Shown in pieces: positions 45,368 through 55,186 of a stretch of DNA of 64,000 nt (position 1 is the stretch's first letter; each line of letters starts with the position of its first letter). Below the pieces are notes generated by a model. The model searched no databases and was not told the DNA's origin. It saw nothing but the letters and a program-made list of their open reading frames with translations. The translations under genes were made by a program, and so were the position numbers. Source of the stretch: Doris montereyensis (taxonomy: Eukaryota > Mollusca > Gastropoda > Nudibranchia > Dorididae); contig JAXRKP010001625.1 in assembly GCA_037039925.1 (NCBI GenBank), forward strand, positions 15,001 through 79,000. The letters run 5' to 3'.

Positions 45368-48300
45368 ATCTTTATTATAAGCACGGAGCAGAAGGGCCCT
45401 GCCTGCATGGGCTTTTAACCCACTTGAAAAAGGCAAAACCAATCGTAAAATAAATGAGGCATAATTATAAAACACAACAACAAAAAAGTGGACGATTTAA
45501 CTTGAAATCTTGAATCTAAGGTCTGTAGATGTACTACTGCTACTACCTGTACCACTACTAATAGACATACACTAGTACTATCATTTTCACTGTTTGGGAC
45601 ATTGTGCTAATAAGACTTAGACCCTATGTTTTCCCAGACGGCTGGTGCTTGTGTGTGTATAAAATGAGAAAAAACACGGAGGTGCTCCGATGTGCCAAAA
45701 ATCCAGGAAATGTGGAAAACCCAGAAAATCCCAATCACTGGTTAGATCGATCAAATTAATACTCAAGACTGAAGTTATGTGGGATTTTTACGTAGTACTC
45801 GATACTGAAGTTAGGCAGGATTTTTATGCTAAGCACTGTAAATCGAGAAATAAGATAGTAACAATAAAAAAAAGTTTTGTGGATCGCAGGCAAAACAATC
45901 TTTTTCCAATTAATTAAACTACTGGTTTGATCAAAAGTTTATTCATTAAGAGCCTAAAGCAGTCTATTTGAAGAGGTTGCAGTGGTGCCGAAGTTACAAG
46001 CGGTTAAAGTTAGAGATGTTCAGCTTATATATAGATTAAATTATTTAGGAATTTGGCAAGGTAATTTGGTGCACAAATCACAAGGTCAGTTTTTATTTTA
46101 GATAAAGTGTTTATCCTCACATGGTGCAAGCTGCTTTATATAAACTTTGGTCTTGGTATCTTTAAAACCTCTAAACAGAAACTCTGTACCGTACATGATA
46201 GACAAAGCTGCTTCAAAGTATTGGCCTTACCCTAATTGGTCATCAATGTCCTCTGATATTTTAGCCAAGTACTGTATTATGTCCTTAATCAGCTTTGCCT
46301 CATCTATTTCAAAAGAAAGCCAGGTACAAAAAAATTACTTCAAGCCTCATTGAGGAGAAACAAAGACTTGATGATTAATCTCATGTTTAGTTTAGAATAT
46401 GCAAAGTGATTTTTAATTGGCATTAATCTTCAGTTATCAAGGATGAAAGACTTGATCCTTTATAATCCACTAAGAATGAGACTAAATAGTGTATTCCATA
46501 GATTTACGAGAATGTAAAAGTCTTAGCAGCATGCTTTCTTATCTTTTGTTACACAAAAGTCCTGCAGACAATAAAACTAAAAGTGCATATGAATACCATT
46601 TATAAAATAAATTTTCCAAAAGGACTTATAAAGATTATCTTATCTTATAAATAGCAAAAGACTGTAGAGTGATGATTTGAAACTACTGCACACTTAGTAT
46701 TCACTAAGAGTTTGAAGGTATAAACATATTATATATGATGTTGGAATGAAAGTATGTGTGTGTATGTGCGTATATAATATAAAATGTAAGCATATTTGCA
46801 AGTATGGCCCCACTTTTTATCGCAGAACTTGTCACCCATCTCAGCCAGCTGGTCTGCTGCCTCCTGCATGAGATCATTCTTCTCTGGCATTTTGTCATCT
46901 TCAGAATTCTCTTCATGATCTTCCCCGTCAGCCAACGTGACACTACATTCCCATCGAAAATGTTCTGACATCGACATTAAGTCTGAAAACATAAAACATG
47001 AAAGACGTGAAATTTTAAAACTCTGAAAGAAACAAAAAATGAGTACCGTCTGCGAGGGCACTGAAGGGTATCAAGCCTGGCATTCAAATTTCTTCAGAGA
47101 AAGGAAATGAAGACTATCTGCGGGCTTTCGCTCAATGCAACAGGAGTCAACAATTTTGTCCAAATGAGCAAATAAGACAAATTTTCTTGCCAAAGGAAAA
47201 AAAAAATGAAGTGGGGCTCGATCCCAGTACTTTGGGTTACAGTGCAATGCGTTTTACCCCTTGCCCCAAAAAACCTGTGAAGAATCTTGTTAATTTATAA
47301 ATGTTAGTTCATGCGCTTGAAAAGCCTCATCAACTTTGACGTCAAGGACTGCTACTTAATAGTTACACGGAGAGAGATGTAGAACAAGAATTATTTACCA
47401 ACTCACCCAACAGAAGCACACTTGTAAGAAGCTTAGAAAAGTCAACACACCAATACGATCTGCTTGTCAGAAGGTTGAATCTAGGTCAGGGTCTTCCGGG
47501 CAGGTAAACTATACACTAATGAGTTAAGACTAAGAGCATTCAGTAGAGCTGATGGTCTGACTTTGACGATACCAAAACATTCATTTATCACAATTAGTCT
47601 GTTAAAGCCCAAGCAAAACACACTTATTACCATTAGCCTGTTAAAGCCCAACCAAAGCAAAGTTCGAACTGTATGCCTGTGAAACAGGGTGCACCACTAA
47701 AACATTCACAAGACATGAAACATATTTATTAACAGATGCCTGAGATAAATCATACAAATCAAATGGTTTGATAAAACTGCTAATGAAGAGCTGCGATGGG
47801 AAAAGACACATCAAGAACCTATAGAAGTACAAATGAAGAGAATGAAATGAGGATGGCTTGGACACAGTTATAAAAAACCAACAGCAAACATAACATGTTT
47901 GGCCTTAAAATGGAATGCCGAAGGGAAGAGAGACAGAGGGAGACCAAAAACAAGATTGAGATCAACCCTACAAGAAGCTCAACAGCTAGGCCTTTGCTGG
48001 AGCCAAACAGAAATGATGGCACAGGGCCAAATAAAGTGGAAAAACCTCATTGGTAACCTATGCCCCACCCGGGGGTATAAGGGTTTAAGTCGAGTAAGTC
48101 AATGAAAAGTTACTAATTCACTGATCGTTTCAATCCTGACCAACCTACATGGTGATCTCACGGTTGGCTACTCTAACTTTATATATTCTGAACAAGAATT
48201 AAGAATACTGTACTTTAAAAGTCATCTTGACTTATCGCCTCCGCTAGCAATGTCATCAGACGTTGCAGCCTCGAGTAATCTCCTTATCTCTGCTATGAAG

Positions 48301-48732
48301 GCCAACCATTTATCTGAGTAAGTTAATCCTGAGATCTAGATTCCTCAGATCATGAACATGTCTCATGATAGAATCACAAACTGAGGTGAAAACTATGATC
48401 CCATTTTTTGTTGTTGATCTTTGTAATATATATATATATTATATACCACTTATAAATGAGCATGGGTAGATACTGCATGAACAAATTTCCCTTTTGAAAA
48501 ACTGTCATCTCCAAATAAAATCACAACAAATAACTCAAGTTTCATTGATGTGTTAGCAAAAACAAGATGATCATTACCCATGCATACATTATTTAAATAT
48601 AAGATAGTGTCTTACGATCATCGCATGTCTGTTCCTTTTCCTTGTCTCTTTCTTTGGTTCTGTAGCACATTTCATTAGTGCCCATACTTCATCCAAAATT
48701 AAAGGAGATAATGTTTTAATCTTCTGGGCCAT
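36891..48732 (-). CDS. Candidate divergent Bcl-2-family protein gene
   Basis: Six candidate exons on the minus strand (48732-48616, 46982-46836, 46303-46231, 42716-42630, 41228-41004, 37055-36891) give about 270 residues. Seen: a BH3-like helix IIQYLAKISEDIDDQL (exon 3); a 75-residue exon 5 with VYKTFRSKLENFL and ESVDRIAIVTHVAKGV, patterned like the BH1 region of BAK/BOK; its donor falls at QHGSV, where Bcl-2 genes have a conserved intron within BH2; and a last exon with a hydrophobic stretch followed by KRR, like a short tail anchor. Exons 4, 5 and 6 all join in phase 0. Known: Bcl-2 proteins control mitochondrial apoptosis. Against: the NWGR and GGW signatures are missing and GD in BH3 is SE. 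Exons 1 to 2 and 3 to 4 do not join cleanly in phase. Confidence 0.35.
38742..39092. repeat. 38-bp tandem array
   Basis: About nine units of GGGTGAAATAAGATGAATAG followed by TAGGGTTTAGGCCTAATT, drifting to GACCTAGTC in the right-hand copies. It lies in the long intron between exons 5 and 6 of the Bcl-2-like candidate. Confidence 0.95.
39598..39864 (-). mobile_element. SINE family B, nearly complete copy
   Basis: On the minus strand: head with CATGGGTTTGTGCTTGAC, body CCCATCGGAGATGGATGGTA and CAGATCACAACACTGTACAC, then CAGGGCAGTCTGGACAAAGT and the tail GTTGTGGATGTGGG. It is directly followed on the plus strand by a C25 run (39866-39890). Confidence 0.8.
39922..40959. mobile_element. Pogo/Tigger-like TIR element without transposase
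   Basis: CAGTGGAACCT at 39922 is matched by its inverted copy AGGTTCCACTG ending at 40959, both flanked by TA (39920-39921 and 40960-40961). TA duplications and CAGT-GAACCT ends are typical of the pogo/Tigger branch of Tc1/mariner. Left (TGTCATTTCCCTGTGAG) and right (CCCTGGGTTCCCGATTAGAG) subterminal regions also look related in inverse. The 1.04-kb interior has no transposase frame, so it is non-autonomous. It sits 45 bp from the 3' end of Bcl-2-like exon 5. Confidence 0.75.
41004..41228 (-). CDS. Bcl-2-like candidate, exon 5 (BH1-like)
   Basis: 225 bp, 75 codons, strong acceptor (CAATACCCCAG) and donor (GTGAGT). It reads SSALNLVYKTFRSKLENFLG, LNESVDRIAIVTHVAKGVTA, then SALAYKFVADRYQNVLEQHG. 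Its splice sites and coding-like composition make it the most secure exon of this gene, even if the family call is wrong. Confidence 0.6.
41555..41760. repeat. 23-bp tandem array
   Basis: About nine units of ATGCCAGAGACTGTTGAAAG plus AGT, with a T/C variant (GTCGAAAG) alternating in some copies. It lies in the intron upstream of exon 5 of the Bcl-2-like candidate. Confidence 0.95.
42630..42716 (-). CDS. Bcl-2-like candidate, exon 4
   Basis: 87 bp, 29 codons in phase 0 on both sides: SERDPVEEFQPELNDVEKVF, then MDIVHKLLP. The donor is GTATGT. The acceptor (TTTAAAGTAAAG) is weak because it lacks a pyrimidine tract. Confidence 0.4.
43862..43965 (+). mobile_element. SINE family B tail fragment
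   Basis: Only the 3' portion: GATCCCTTGGTTGTTTACAG, GGCAAACCGGGCACAA, CCCTACCAAAACCCGGAGAT and TTAGTTGTGGATGTGGA. Confidence 0.8.
45208..45363. repeat. GA dinucleotide microsatellite
   Basis: About 155 bp of AG repeats with a few GGAG interruptions. It yields Arg-Glu and Ser-Leu ORFs on the two strands, which are artefacts. Confidence 0.98.
46231..46303 (-). CDS. Bcl-2-like candidate, exon 3 (BH3-like)
   Basis: 73 bp between a TGAAATAG acceptor and a GTAAGG donor. It reads DEAKLIKDIIQYLAKISED then IDDQLG. The spacing L-A-K-I-S-E-D-I fits the BH3 pattern L---[GAS]D-[hydrophobic], except that Glu replaces the invariant Asp. Confidence 0.45.
46836..46982 (-). CDS. Bcl-2-like candidate, exon 2 (acidic)
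   Basis: Acceptor TTTTCAG. It reads LMSMSEHFRWECSVTLADGE, then an acidic stretch and NDLMQEAADQLAEM. A GTGAC donor leaves phase 1, which the next exon completes as Asp. If the donor is skipped, the frame continues MGDKF, itself an L---MGD BH3-like string. Confidence 0.45.
47640..48100 (+). mobile_element. Non-LTR retrotransposon 3' remnant (RTE/CR1-type tail)
   Basis: Across frames: NEELRWEKTHQEPIEVQMKR, then GWLGH, then NITCLALKWNAEGKRDRGRP, KTRLRSTLQEAQQLGLCWSQ and the Trp end KWKNLIGNLCPTRGYKG. The order (NEELW---T-Q-P, R-W-WLGH-L, AL-WNP-G-RKRGRP, LC---RG) is the C-terminal tail seen in many invertebrate LINEs. Early stops show decay. It lies in an intron of the Bcl-2-like candidate, in the opposite orientation. 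Confidence 0.85.
48616..48732 (-). CDS. Bcl-2-like candidate, exon 1
   Basis: ATG at 48732, 39 codons (MAQKIKTLSPLILDEVWALM, then a Lys/Arg-rich end), then a GTAAG donor in phase 0. The reading is coding-like, but it may belong to a different transcript, since it does not join exon 2 in phase. Confidence 0.35.
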
Positions 48733-49319
48733 AATTTTGATATCAATTTACTTATAAATATAAGCACAACCTGGAAGAAAAGAAAAAAAAACATAACTTT
48801 AATATTGATAATGATCTTTATTGTTCAAAGGCAATTTTTCTTGTTTCCATTTCTTTGTACAACAAAAATGCATTCAGTACATTCATAAACTATACATACA
48901 TCGCTATAAACACCATCCACTCGCACTAATATTCACAAACACACTCGCTCACACCCAAACATCCCCCCCCCATAATTATGCACAGACAAAACGCCAACTT
49001 CCTCTAAATCGTCTATTATCATTATGTTCTTTAAACATTTAAGTAGGCAGCTGTACAGTGCCTTCGACAGCGAGTTGAGAAAGACTGAATGAAATGGCTT
49101 GCTGGAGGATAAATGAGTAAAGTCTGTGAGTCTACTTACAAGTGTTTGAGCATTGGCCAAAGAAGTATAAAACATGGGAAGTGAAGGAGTTTCATAGTCA
49201 GGTCCCAGTCATTATTTTAGCATCCATCACCATCCCTGACCCTGTATACTTCCACAACCCCCCCCCCGACTGAGCAGAAGTCGAAATCTACCCCCCCTAC
49301 CACTAAGTAGGTCGAGATT

Positions 49320-49565
49320 TACTGTCTAGACTAAAACTAAATCTAGATCTAGACTATTTCTTCTAGATCTAGGTCTTGGAACAATTGTTAATTCTAGTCG
49401 ATCTTCTAGATCTAGGACAATAAAACATAAAACTCAAAGTAAAGGAGTAAAGGGAAAAAGCAAACTTATTCTCACACATTTAGAACCATATCTAGATCTA
49501 GATCTAATGAAAGAAAGGACGTTGTTTATTATAAATTCGATTCCAGAAAATCTTTCTATCAGACT
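49320..49565. repeat. CTAGATCTAG palindrome cluster
   Basis: At least six occurrences of (C)TAGATCTAG-type words within 250 bp, e.g. TCTAGATCTAGA near 49340 and ATCTAGATCTAGATCT near 49490. No other structure seen. Confidence 0.6.
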
Positions 49566-50104
49566 AGAGTAGTCTTGTCAGTTACCTTCCACGAAACTAA
49601 TGTCCCGGTTGATAGTTTTTTTGAGAAGGAAGTGAGACTAAACTGTCTAAAAGTAAAATAGATCTTGATCGCTACTGTGCTACGCTATATTTGGAATGCT
49701 TGGAATTGGAATGGAGACAAAACTTCTGTAAGCACTTTCGTAATGTCCTTGGACCTTGCTCTCTCTTGTTAGGATTGTTGTTATTTGTGGTTGAACATAA
49801 AAGAAAATTAACAAGGAGGAAATAGTATGGTGCCACAATGATCATATAACATGTCCTTATTTCAAAACATGACCGAACCAGCATTTCGACTTAAGTCAAT
49901 AAACAAAGAAGAAGAAATAAGAGAATGAAGAAGTCAGGCAGTAGACAAACTAGTGAGCTGAGAAATGAGAGAGAGGGTAAGGGTGTCCATATTGTTTATG
50001 CACACTTCGTACAATTGTTTTCTGTGTTATGCAACGTTGATAGTCGATGCCTTGCGAAAATATCATAATGGTGGTCTCAATGTGTTTTATACTCTTCTTT
50101 TTTC

Positions 50105-50105
<1 letters not shown>

Positions 50106-50150
<45 letters not shown>
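50106..50150. repeat. TAA trinucleotide microsatellite
   Basis: About fifteen copies of TAA/AAT. Confidence 0.95.
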
Positions 50151-50151
<1 letters not shown>

Positions 50152-50224
50152 TGACCAACTCAAGTCTTGAGTATTACTGTCAGCGTGCATAGTTTGATTT
50201 AACCCAAAAAATATTAAACCAATT

Positions 50225-50640
50225 TTGGCTTTAAAGTGATGTATTTTATTCTGTCTTTAAATTTTTCAGTACTGTTTCTGTTGGCAATCCGTTCCACAGC
50301 CTTACTGTACTAGGGTAAAATGAGTGCAGGTGACAATCAATATTTGAAGATGGAACCATGTAATTTTGACAGCCTGACCTGGTCGTTCTTGTATTACGTT
50401 TAAGCTGACCCAATGGACTAAACAGTTGGCCATGTATAGCCTTAAAGAAAACAGTAATTTTATTTATGGCTCTATGTCCTTCTATCCATTGCAACCGGTT
50501 CATGATTGTTTTGGTATTTCCTTTAGTGCCTGTATAATTATTGGTTACAAATCGGGCTGCATTCTTTTGTACTTTCTCAACTTCGTGTATGTAGATCTAT
50601 CTTTTCTAGGTCTACTATAGATATTACTTTTGTTAACTTA
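50225..50640 (-). mobile_element. CR1/jockey-like LINE 3' remnant
   Basis: On the minus strand: VEKVQKNAARFVTNNY, then TIMNRLQWIEGHRAINKITV, FFKAIHG, NTRTTRSGCQN and YPSTVRLWNGLPTETV. The series Q--AARF---Y, L-W--L--RR---L--FYK-, RLWN-LP is the C-terminal end of CR1/jockey-type reverse transcriptase proteins. It is more intact than most remnants here (an 85-codon open frame) but lacks the polymerase domain. Confidence 0.85.
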
Positions 50641-50644
50641 GGAT

Positions 50645-53180
50645 CAGTACATTTCAGAAAAAGAAAAAGAAAGCCCAACATGGACTTGGAAAACGCTGCA
50701 TAATGAGCCATGTTCAAAATCTCAGTACATAATTATTGTACGTATTAAATATTTGAATGAGAAGTCAAATTCTTTATTTTGTTTTTATTACAAAATATTC
50801 TTGGTTTCTTGTACATGTATTCTAGTTTGAACCTAACGTCTTTGGGATTTACACACTTCTTTTAATAAAAATGTCGGATTGCTTTGGCGAAACGAACACG
50901 AAAAGGGAATCAAACAAACGATTCGTAGCACTAACTTTAGTAGCAGATTCAGCCTGTGTTCAACACAAGTTTGAGACCCAGGCCTAAAGGTTGGCTATTT
51001 GAATCTATTCTTGTTGGAATCTGGATGTATTATAGATCTAGTGGAAGGGTAAGAGACCAATACACCGATAGATCTAAGTAGAAAAATGGGGACTGATAAA
51101 ATAGAAAGAAAGGAAGGGTGTAACTGGTGTAAGAGTTCACTCGTAGTAACTTAGTAGCAGCACATACAAGGAGTGGAGGCTAAAGCTAAATAATGGAAGA
51201 GACCTCACAATATAGTCAGATACACGCACACGATATCATTTTTGTTGGCATGAGCTGTCAAACTTCAAAGGGACCATACATGTGCTTGTCAGGTACTCCT
51301 TAAGAATTGACCTCCCTTTCTGACATCTCCAACAAACAATGCACTTTGTTAACCCTTTGAGACCTAAGGCCCTATATTTATCTGCCCTATATACCTGGCC
51401 TCCTGGGTGAAAATTACAAAAAACGAACAGAGGTTAGTAAAACACTCATAACAACATGCAAATAAGTTGTTAGAAACTGATAAAATTTCAACATAATATA
51501 ATTAAGGTATAATTGCTGCAGAGTGAGGATGTAGCAATTAACACCGTTAATTGTAGTGGATTTAATTGCTGCAGAGTGAGGATGCTACTTTCAGCCAATT
51601 AACACTACCCGTGTTGAACATGACTTGCTTTCTCGACAAACGAGAATTGGATCAAAAGCTGGTATTTTGTTGCCTTCAGGAAGAAGACATCTGAAAAAGC
51701 CAACGAGAAATCAAAGGCTAAAATTCTACCTTGCTTTGTCTTGGAGTCATTCTTAATATAATCCGGTAGTGCCTATGGCAGGCTGCGCCCCCATTTCCCT
51801 CTTTTGTCAAAATGAGTTGGATCATGGGGATTCCAGTCATTCTTATGAGCTCTTCCAGCTTCAATTTCAGCGTGACTATGCAGGTTTCACAAAATGGGAG
51901 CAACGCTTTCCAGCCAGATCTATCGAACCGCTAGCTTGTTTTTCAGTCAAGGGCAGATCTATACCGCTATGTTACGTGCTCTTCGTCGACGTGAACATGA
52001 CTTGCATCTGGTTTGGAGAGTTTCCTGACTTTTCCTAGTTCTCGAGACAAACGTTTTCGTTGATCACTGCGCGATCCGGATATGCAGAATGAAAACCAAT
52101 GCCTTTTGTCCCGGTAAAATTCTGTGAGGCTTTCCTTATTCGTGTTACGGGCGTGTTACCAAAGTATACGACTTATAAATTTTAACGAGTGAGGATGCGA
52201 TGAAGTATCAGCGAAGACCAGCAACAAAACCCTCGCCAGAGAGACAAGTGACCCCCCCACCAAAAACCCATCACTCACCCCCCTCCCTCTCTAACTATCT
52301 ACAACATAGAGAAATCAAACTTGTCTTTATCGATCGATAATTCAGAATACGGGACGGGATGGGACGGTGGCTGCTTTGAACTCTACTTGAACCTGTGCTA
52401 TTAGTATTATTTTTCTCTCTCGTTGAAAGTTTTGGAGTTGCCAAGGAGACTGTGCGTGTCACTATCATTGTAATGGACTTATAAACCTCCCCGTATTGCC
52501 AATTATCTTGTCTTTATTTATTAGAACATAATAAATCATGAAAGCCTATTGATTGCCGGACTTCTTTACATGCCTATGGCTAATGCGAATCTAACCTGCA
52601 GTGAATCTAACCTGAGTCTCCTTTCTGATGTCCGATCATCGTCTACATTTTTCTGGTCATTCTTATCAAAATACAACCCCGTATGTACAAATTATAATCG
52701 AGACTTGACCGTTATTAGATCTCAGATCGAAAAAAATATTTTTTGTTGAGGTCTCGTAGACTGCCAGTAGTGTATTCCATCCTTATTCCTTCTATTGGCT
52801 ATGACAACTGTTTCTTGCTTAATGTGTGGGTCATGATAATTTGAAATGAAGTTCACACCCAAAAAATATTCACAAAACACACAAATTGAAAAGCGATTGG
52901 TTAGACTTTGAGAAACATTAATCCGGTCTTGCTTAAGGTGAAAAGGGACATAAAAAAGAGGAAACCAAGCATGACACATCTTTCACTGTGGAAATAGCCT
53001 TTCTCCTCATTTCAACTTGCTTTCATGATAATTTGACATTGGTTTCGGTTTTACCAAGCATGACAGAAAATAAGCGGCTTTCTCCTCATTTCAATTTCTT
53101 GCTGGAAACAGCTTGCGGTTGGTTTGGATTGTTCCAACAACTCCAGTAAATCAGTTCATTAAAGGCATATTTAGAAAGAT
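50645..53180. other. No gene seen
   Basis: Contains a direct repeat AATTGCTGCAGAGTGAGGAT at about 51508 and 51564 and AT-rich filler. ORFs of up to 89 residues lack motifs and splice context. Confidence 0.4.
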
Positions 53181-53189
53181 ACACAGAAT

Positions 53190-53650
53190 TCTAATATCTG
53201 TCCATTACCAAGACATCTGCCTTTCCCCCCAGCTCACATGATGTCAGAAGACGCATCACTGTGTTACCCACTATGCCTAAATTTCTCTCAATGACCTGAG
53301 CAGCACCTGTATATATCTCTGCATTGAGAATATATCCTGTCTCTCCTTCACACAATAAAAAAGCTTTGATGCCCCATTTCATAGGCTTGTCTTTTATTTA
53401 TATTGCTTTATTGCGAGGCGATTTTTGTTGGGATCATCCCCTCGTCGAGGCTCAAGTGTTTTCGGGGGATTTTAGTAGTGACAGAACTTTACCAGCAAAT
53501 CTTCAAGCATTGGCCTCACCTTATATACTTTGTCTGTTTTATCAAAATTCTCATCCTCATCTACAATATGCAAGAACGTCAGATAGCAAGAAAGCATCTC
53601 TTATCGGCTCCAAGTGGTTAAGCCACCTACATCGAAATTCCATGTAAACC
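53190..53650 (-). pseudogene. piggyBac transposase pseudogene fragment
   Basis: On the minus strand, across frame breaks: FLHIVDEDENFDKTDKVYKV, RPMLEDLLVKF, RLAIKQY, MKWGIKAFLLCEGETGYILN, AEIYTG, then NTVMRLLTS and DVLVMDRY. This order (LHF-DN, D-L-K-RP, GR---KQY---KP-KWG-K, DS-TGY---YTG) is the DDE core of piggyBac-type transposases. Where an acidic-site segment D/E----FKGR is expected, the reading is RRGDDPNKNRLA, and stops interrupt it, so it is dead. The N-terminal part and the third catalytic residue were not found. Confidence 0.75.
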
Positions 53651-54524
53651 AATCTGCCTTTGTACCCGTCTCCTGTTTTGCCACAACTGATTGCGTTGAT
53701 TGTCGAAAAAGATTCCAAAAAGTCCTTCTTCAGCATCCTTCCAAAGTGTCTTATTGCCTCTTGACTAAGAGTGACAAATGTTTCACTCTTGACATTAATG
53801 AATGCACAGAGACAGTCTCAATCAGCCGTCTCAAGACTGCATATTGGTCATCCAGTTGACTGTTTGCAAGGACAACTTACCCGTTTTCCAACTTGCACAC
53901 CCACGATCGACAGCGTCAGCAGGCTCCTATCCTATTATCGGTGTCACAAACATTTCAATTATCCATCCCTTTCTGATAGCACTCCATGACATAATAGCCC
54001 CAGTTACAACGAGAGCTTGCTTACAAGGACTTTTTAGAATTCTCAATTTCTGCTCTTTTCAGACTGTAGAAAAAAGACGATTAGAAAGCGGGGTTCAACG
54101 ACGTCCGAGACGGCTACAGCGGGACTTTCGTCATTTGCCGTACTATAAAAGTCATCCCCATTTTTGATAAGGTGCCAATCAAAATCTGACACTTACATGT
54201 ACAGGCTAACTTCAGGTTTTGAGGAAGGGCTGCTTGCAAACTGTAATGCCACAATGTGTGTGTGTGTGTGTGTGAGAGGTTTGAATTGGGTGGGGTATAT
54301 TACATGCTGAAAGTATGCACCTGTTTTTGTGTCTGGAGAGAGGAAGAGAGTAGAGCAAGGGATAGGGGAATGGGAATGGTTTTGTACACAATGACCAGTG
54401 AGTTACGATTGTCTGCACATGCGCCTTTACCTGGCGTCTACATTCTGTTGATTGCAATGAAAAACATTAATTTGTTTGTCTTACTCCACACTACACACAT
54501 GCACAGTGATAAATAGGCATTATG

Positions 54525-54557
54525 GGCTGTAAACATAGACAATGCACAAGTTGCGCC
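54525..54557 (+). repeat. Left terminal inverted repeat
   Basis: Begins GGCTGTAAACATAGAC and ends CAAGTTGCGCC. Three mismatches to the right copy, at positions 16, 17 and 22 of the repeat. Confidence 0.75.
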
Positions 54558-54889
54558 TGGCGCAGCTACTCACACACAAACGTACATAACTTTTTTGCGC
54601 TGGCCGGTAATTTATCAAATTAAATCATTTGAGATTTCACTTCAGATGAAGAACAGCTCACAACAAAAATCCAATACTTTCAAATTTGACATGGCACGAA
54701 AACAAGTTTAACATTTTCTCAGAATCAGAGACCTTCCACATGTGGGAAGAGATAAAGATTAGAGCTATTTCGGTCTACCGCTACCAATCTAGGTCAAACA
54801 CTTGCTCAGCTTTCTGCTCAAATTAGGCCTACTCATCCATATGAATCCAATCCATAAACATAACCTCAACATGGAAACTGACATGTCAA

Positions 54890-55180
54890 TCTCGTCACCC
54901 TCTTTTCTCTCCTCTTTTGTACGTCATTTTCATTGCCATTGTTGTCTATACTTGCTTATCCTCGTATTTTCCTTCAGTTTCTTTTAGATTTATTTCACCT
55001 ATTTGTACCTTTTTCGTCTTCTCCATTTTTTGTAAAATTTCTTTTTAAAAATTCGAGCTTTCTGTCTGTCGTTCTTAAATTTTTTTCGTCTTCTCATCTT
55101 TCTTCAATTCTTTCCTCTTTACAGGCTATCTTCAATTATTTCGTATCCTCTTTTTCTTACTTCAATGTTTTCTTCTTCTC
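54890..55180. repeat. Polypyrimidine array, left part
   Basis: Degenerate units of about 28 bp built on TTCGTCTTCTCCGTCTTTCT followed by TCAATTTT. It is the same unit as on the other side of the LINE. Confidence 0.75.
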
Positions 55181-55186
55181 CGTCTT

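Larger units (their letters stand above)
42800..46225. other. Intronic or intergenic, no further exon seen
   Basis: Holds a SINE B tail and a GA microsatellite (listed separately), a polypyrimidine tract at 43120-43220 and a CT-rich region at 44290-44600. ORFs here lack recognisable motifs. Confidence 0.4.

Noticed and set aside
45134..45475. Ser-Leu and Arg-Glu repeat ORFs
   Set aside because: Products of the GA microsatellite only.
46837..47061. Separate small gene starting at 47061 on the minus strand
   Set aside because: The N-terminal part reads through an intron-like region. The acidic part is better explained as an exon after the TTTTCAG acceptor at 46983.
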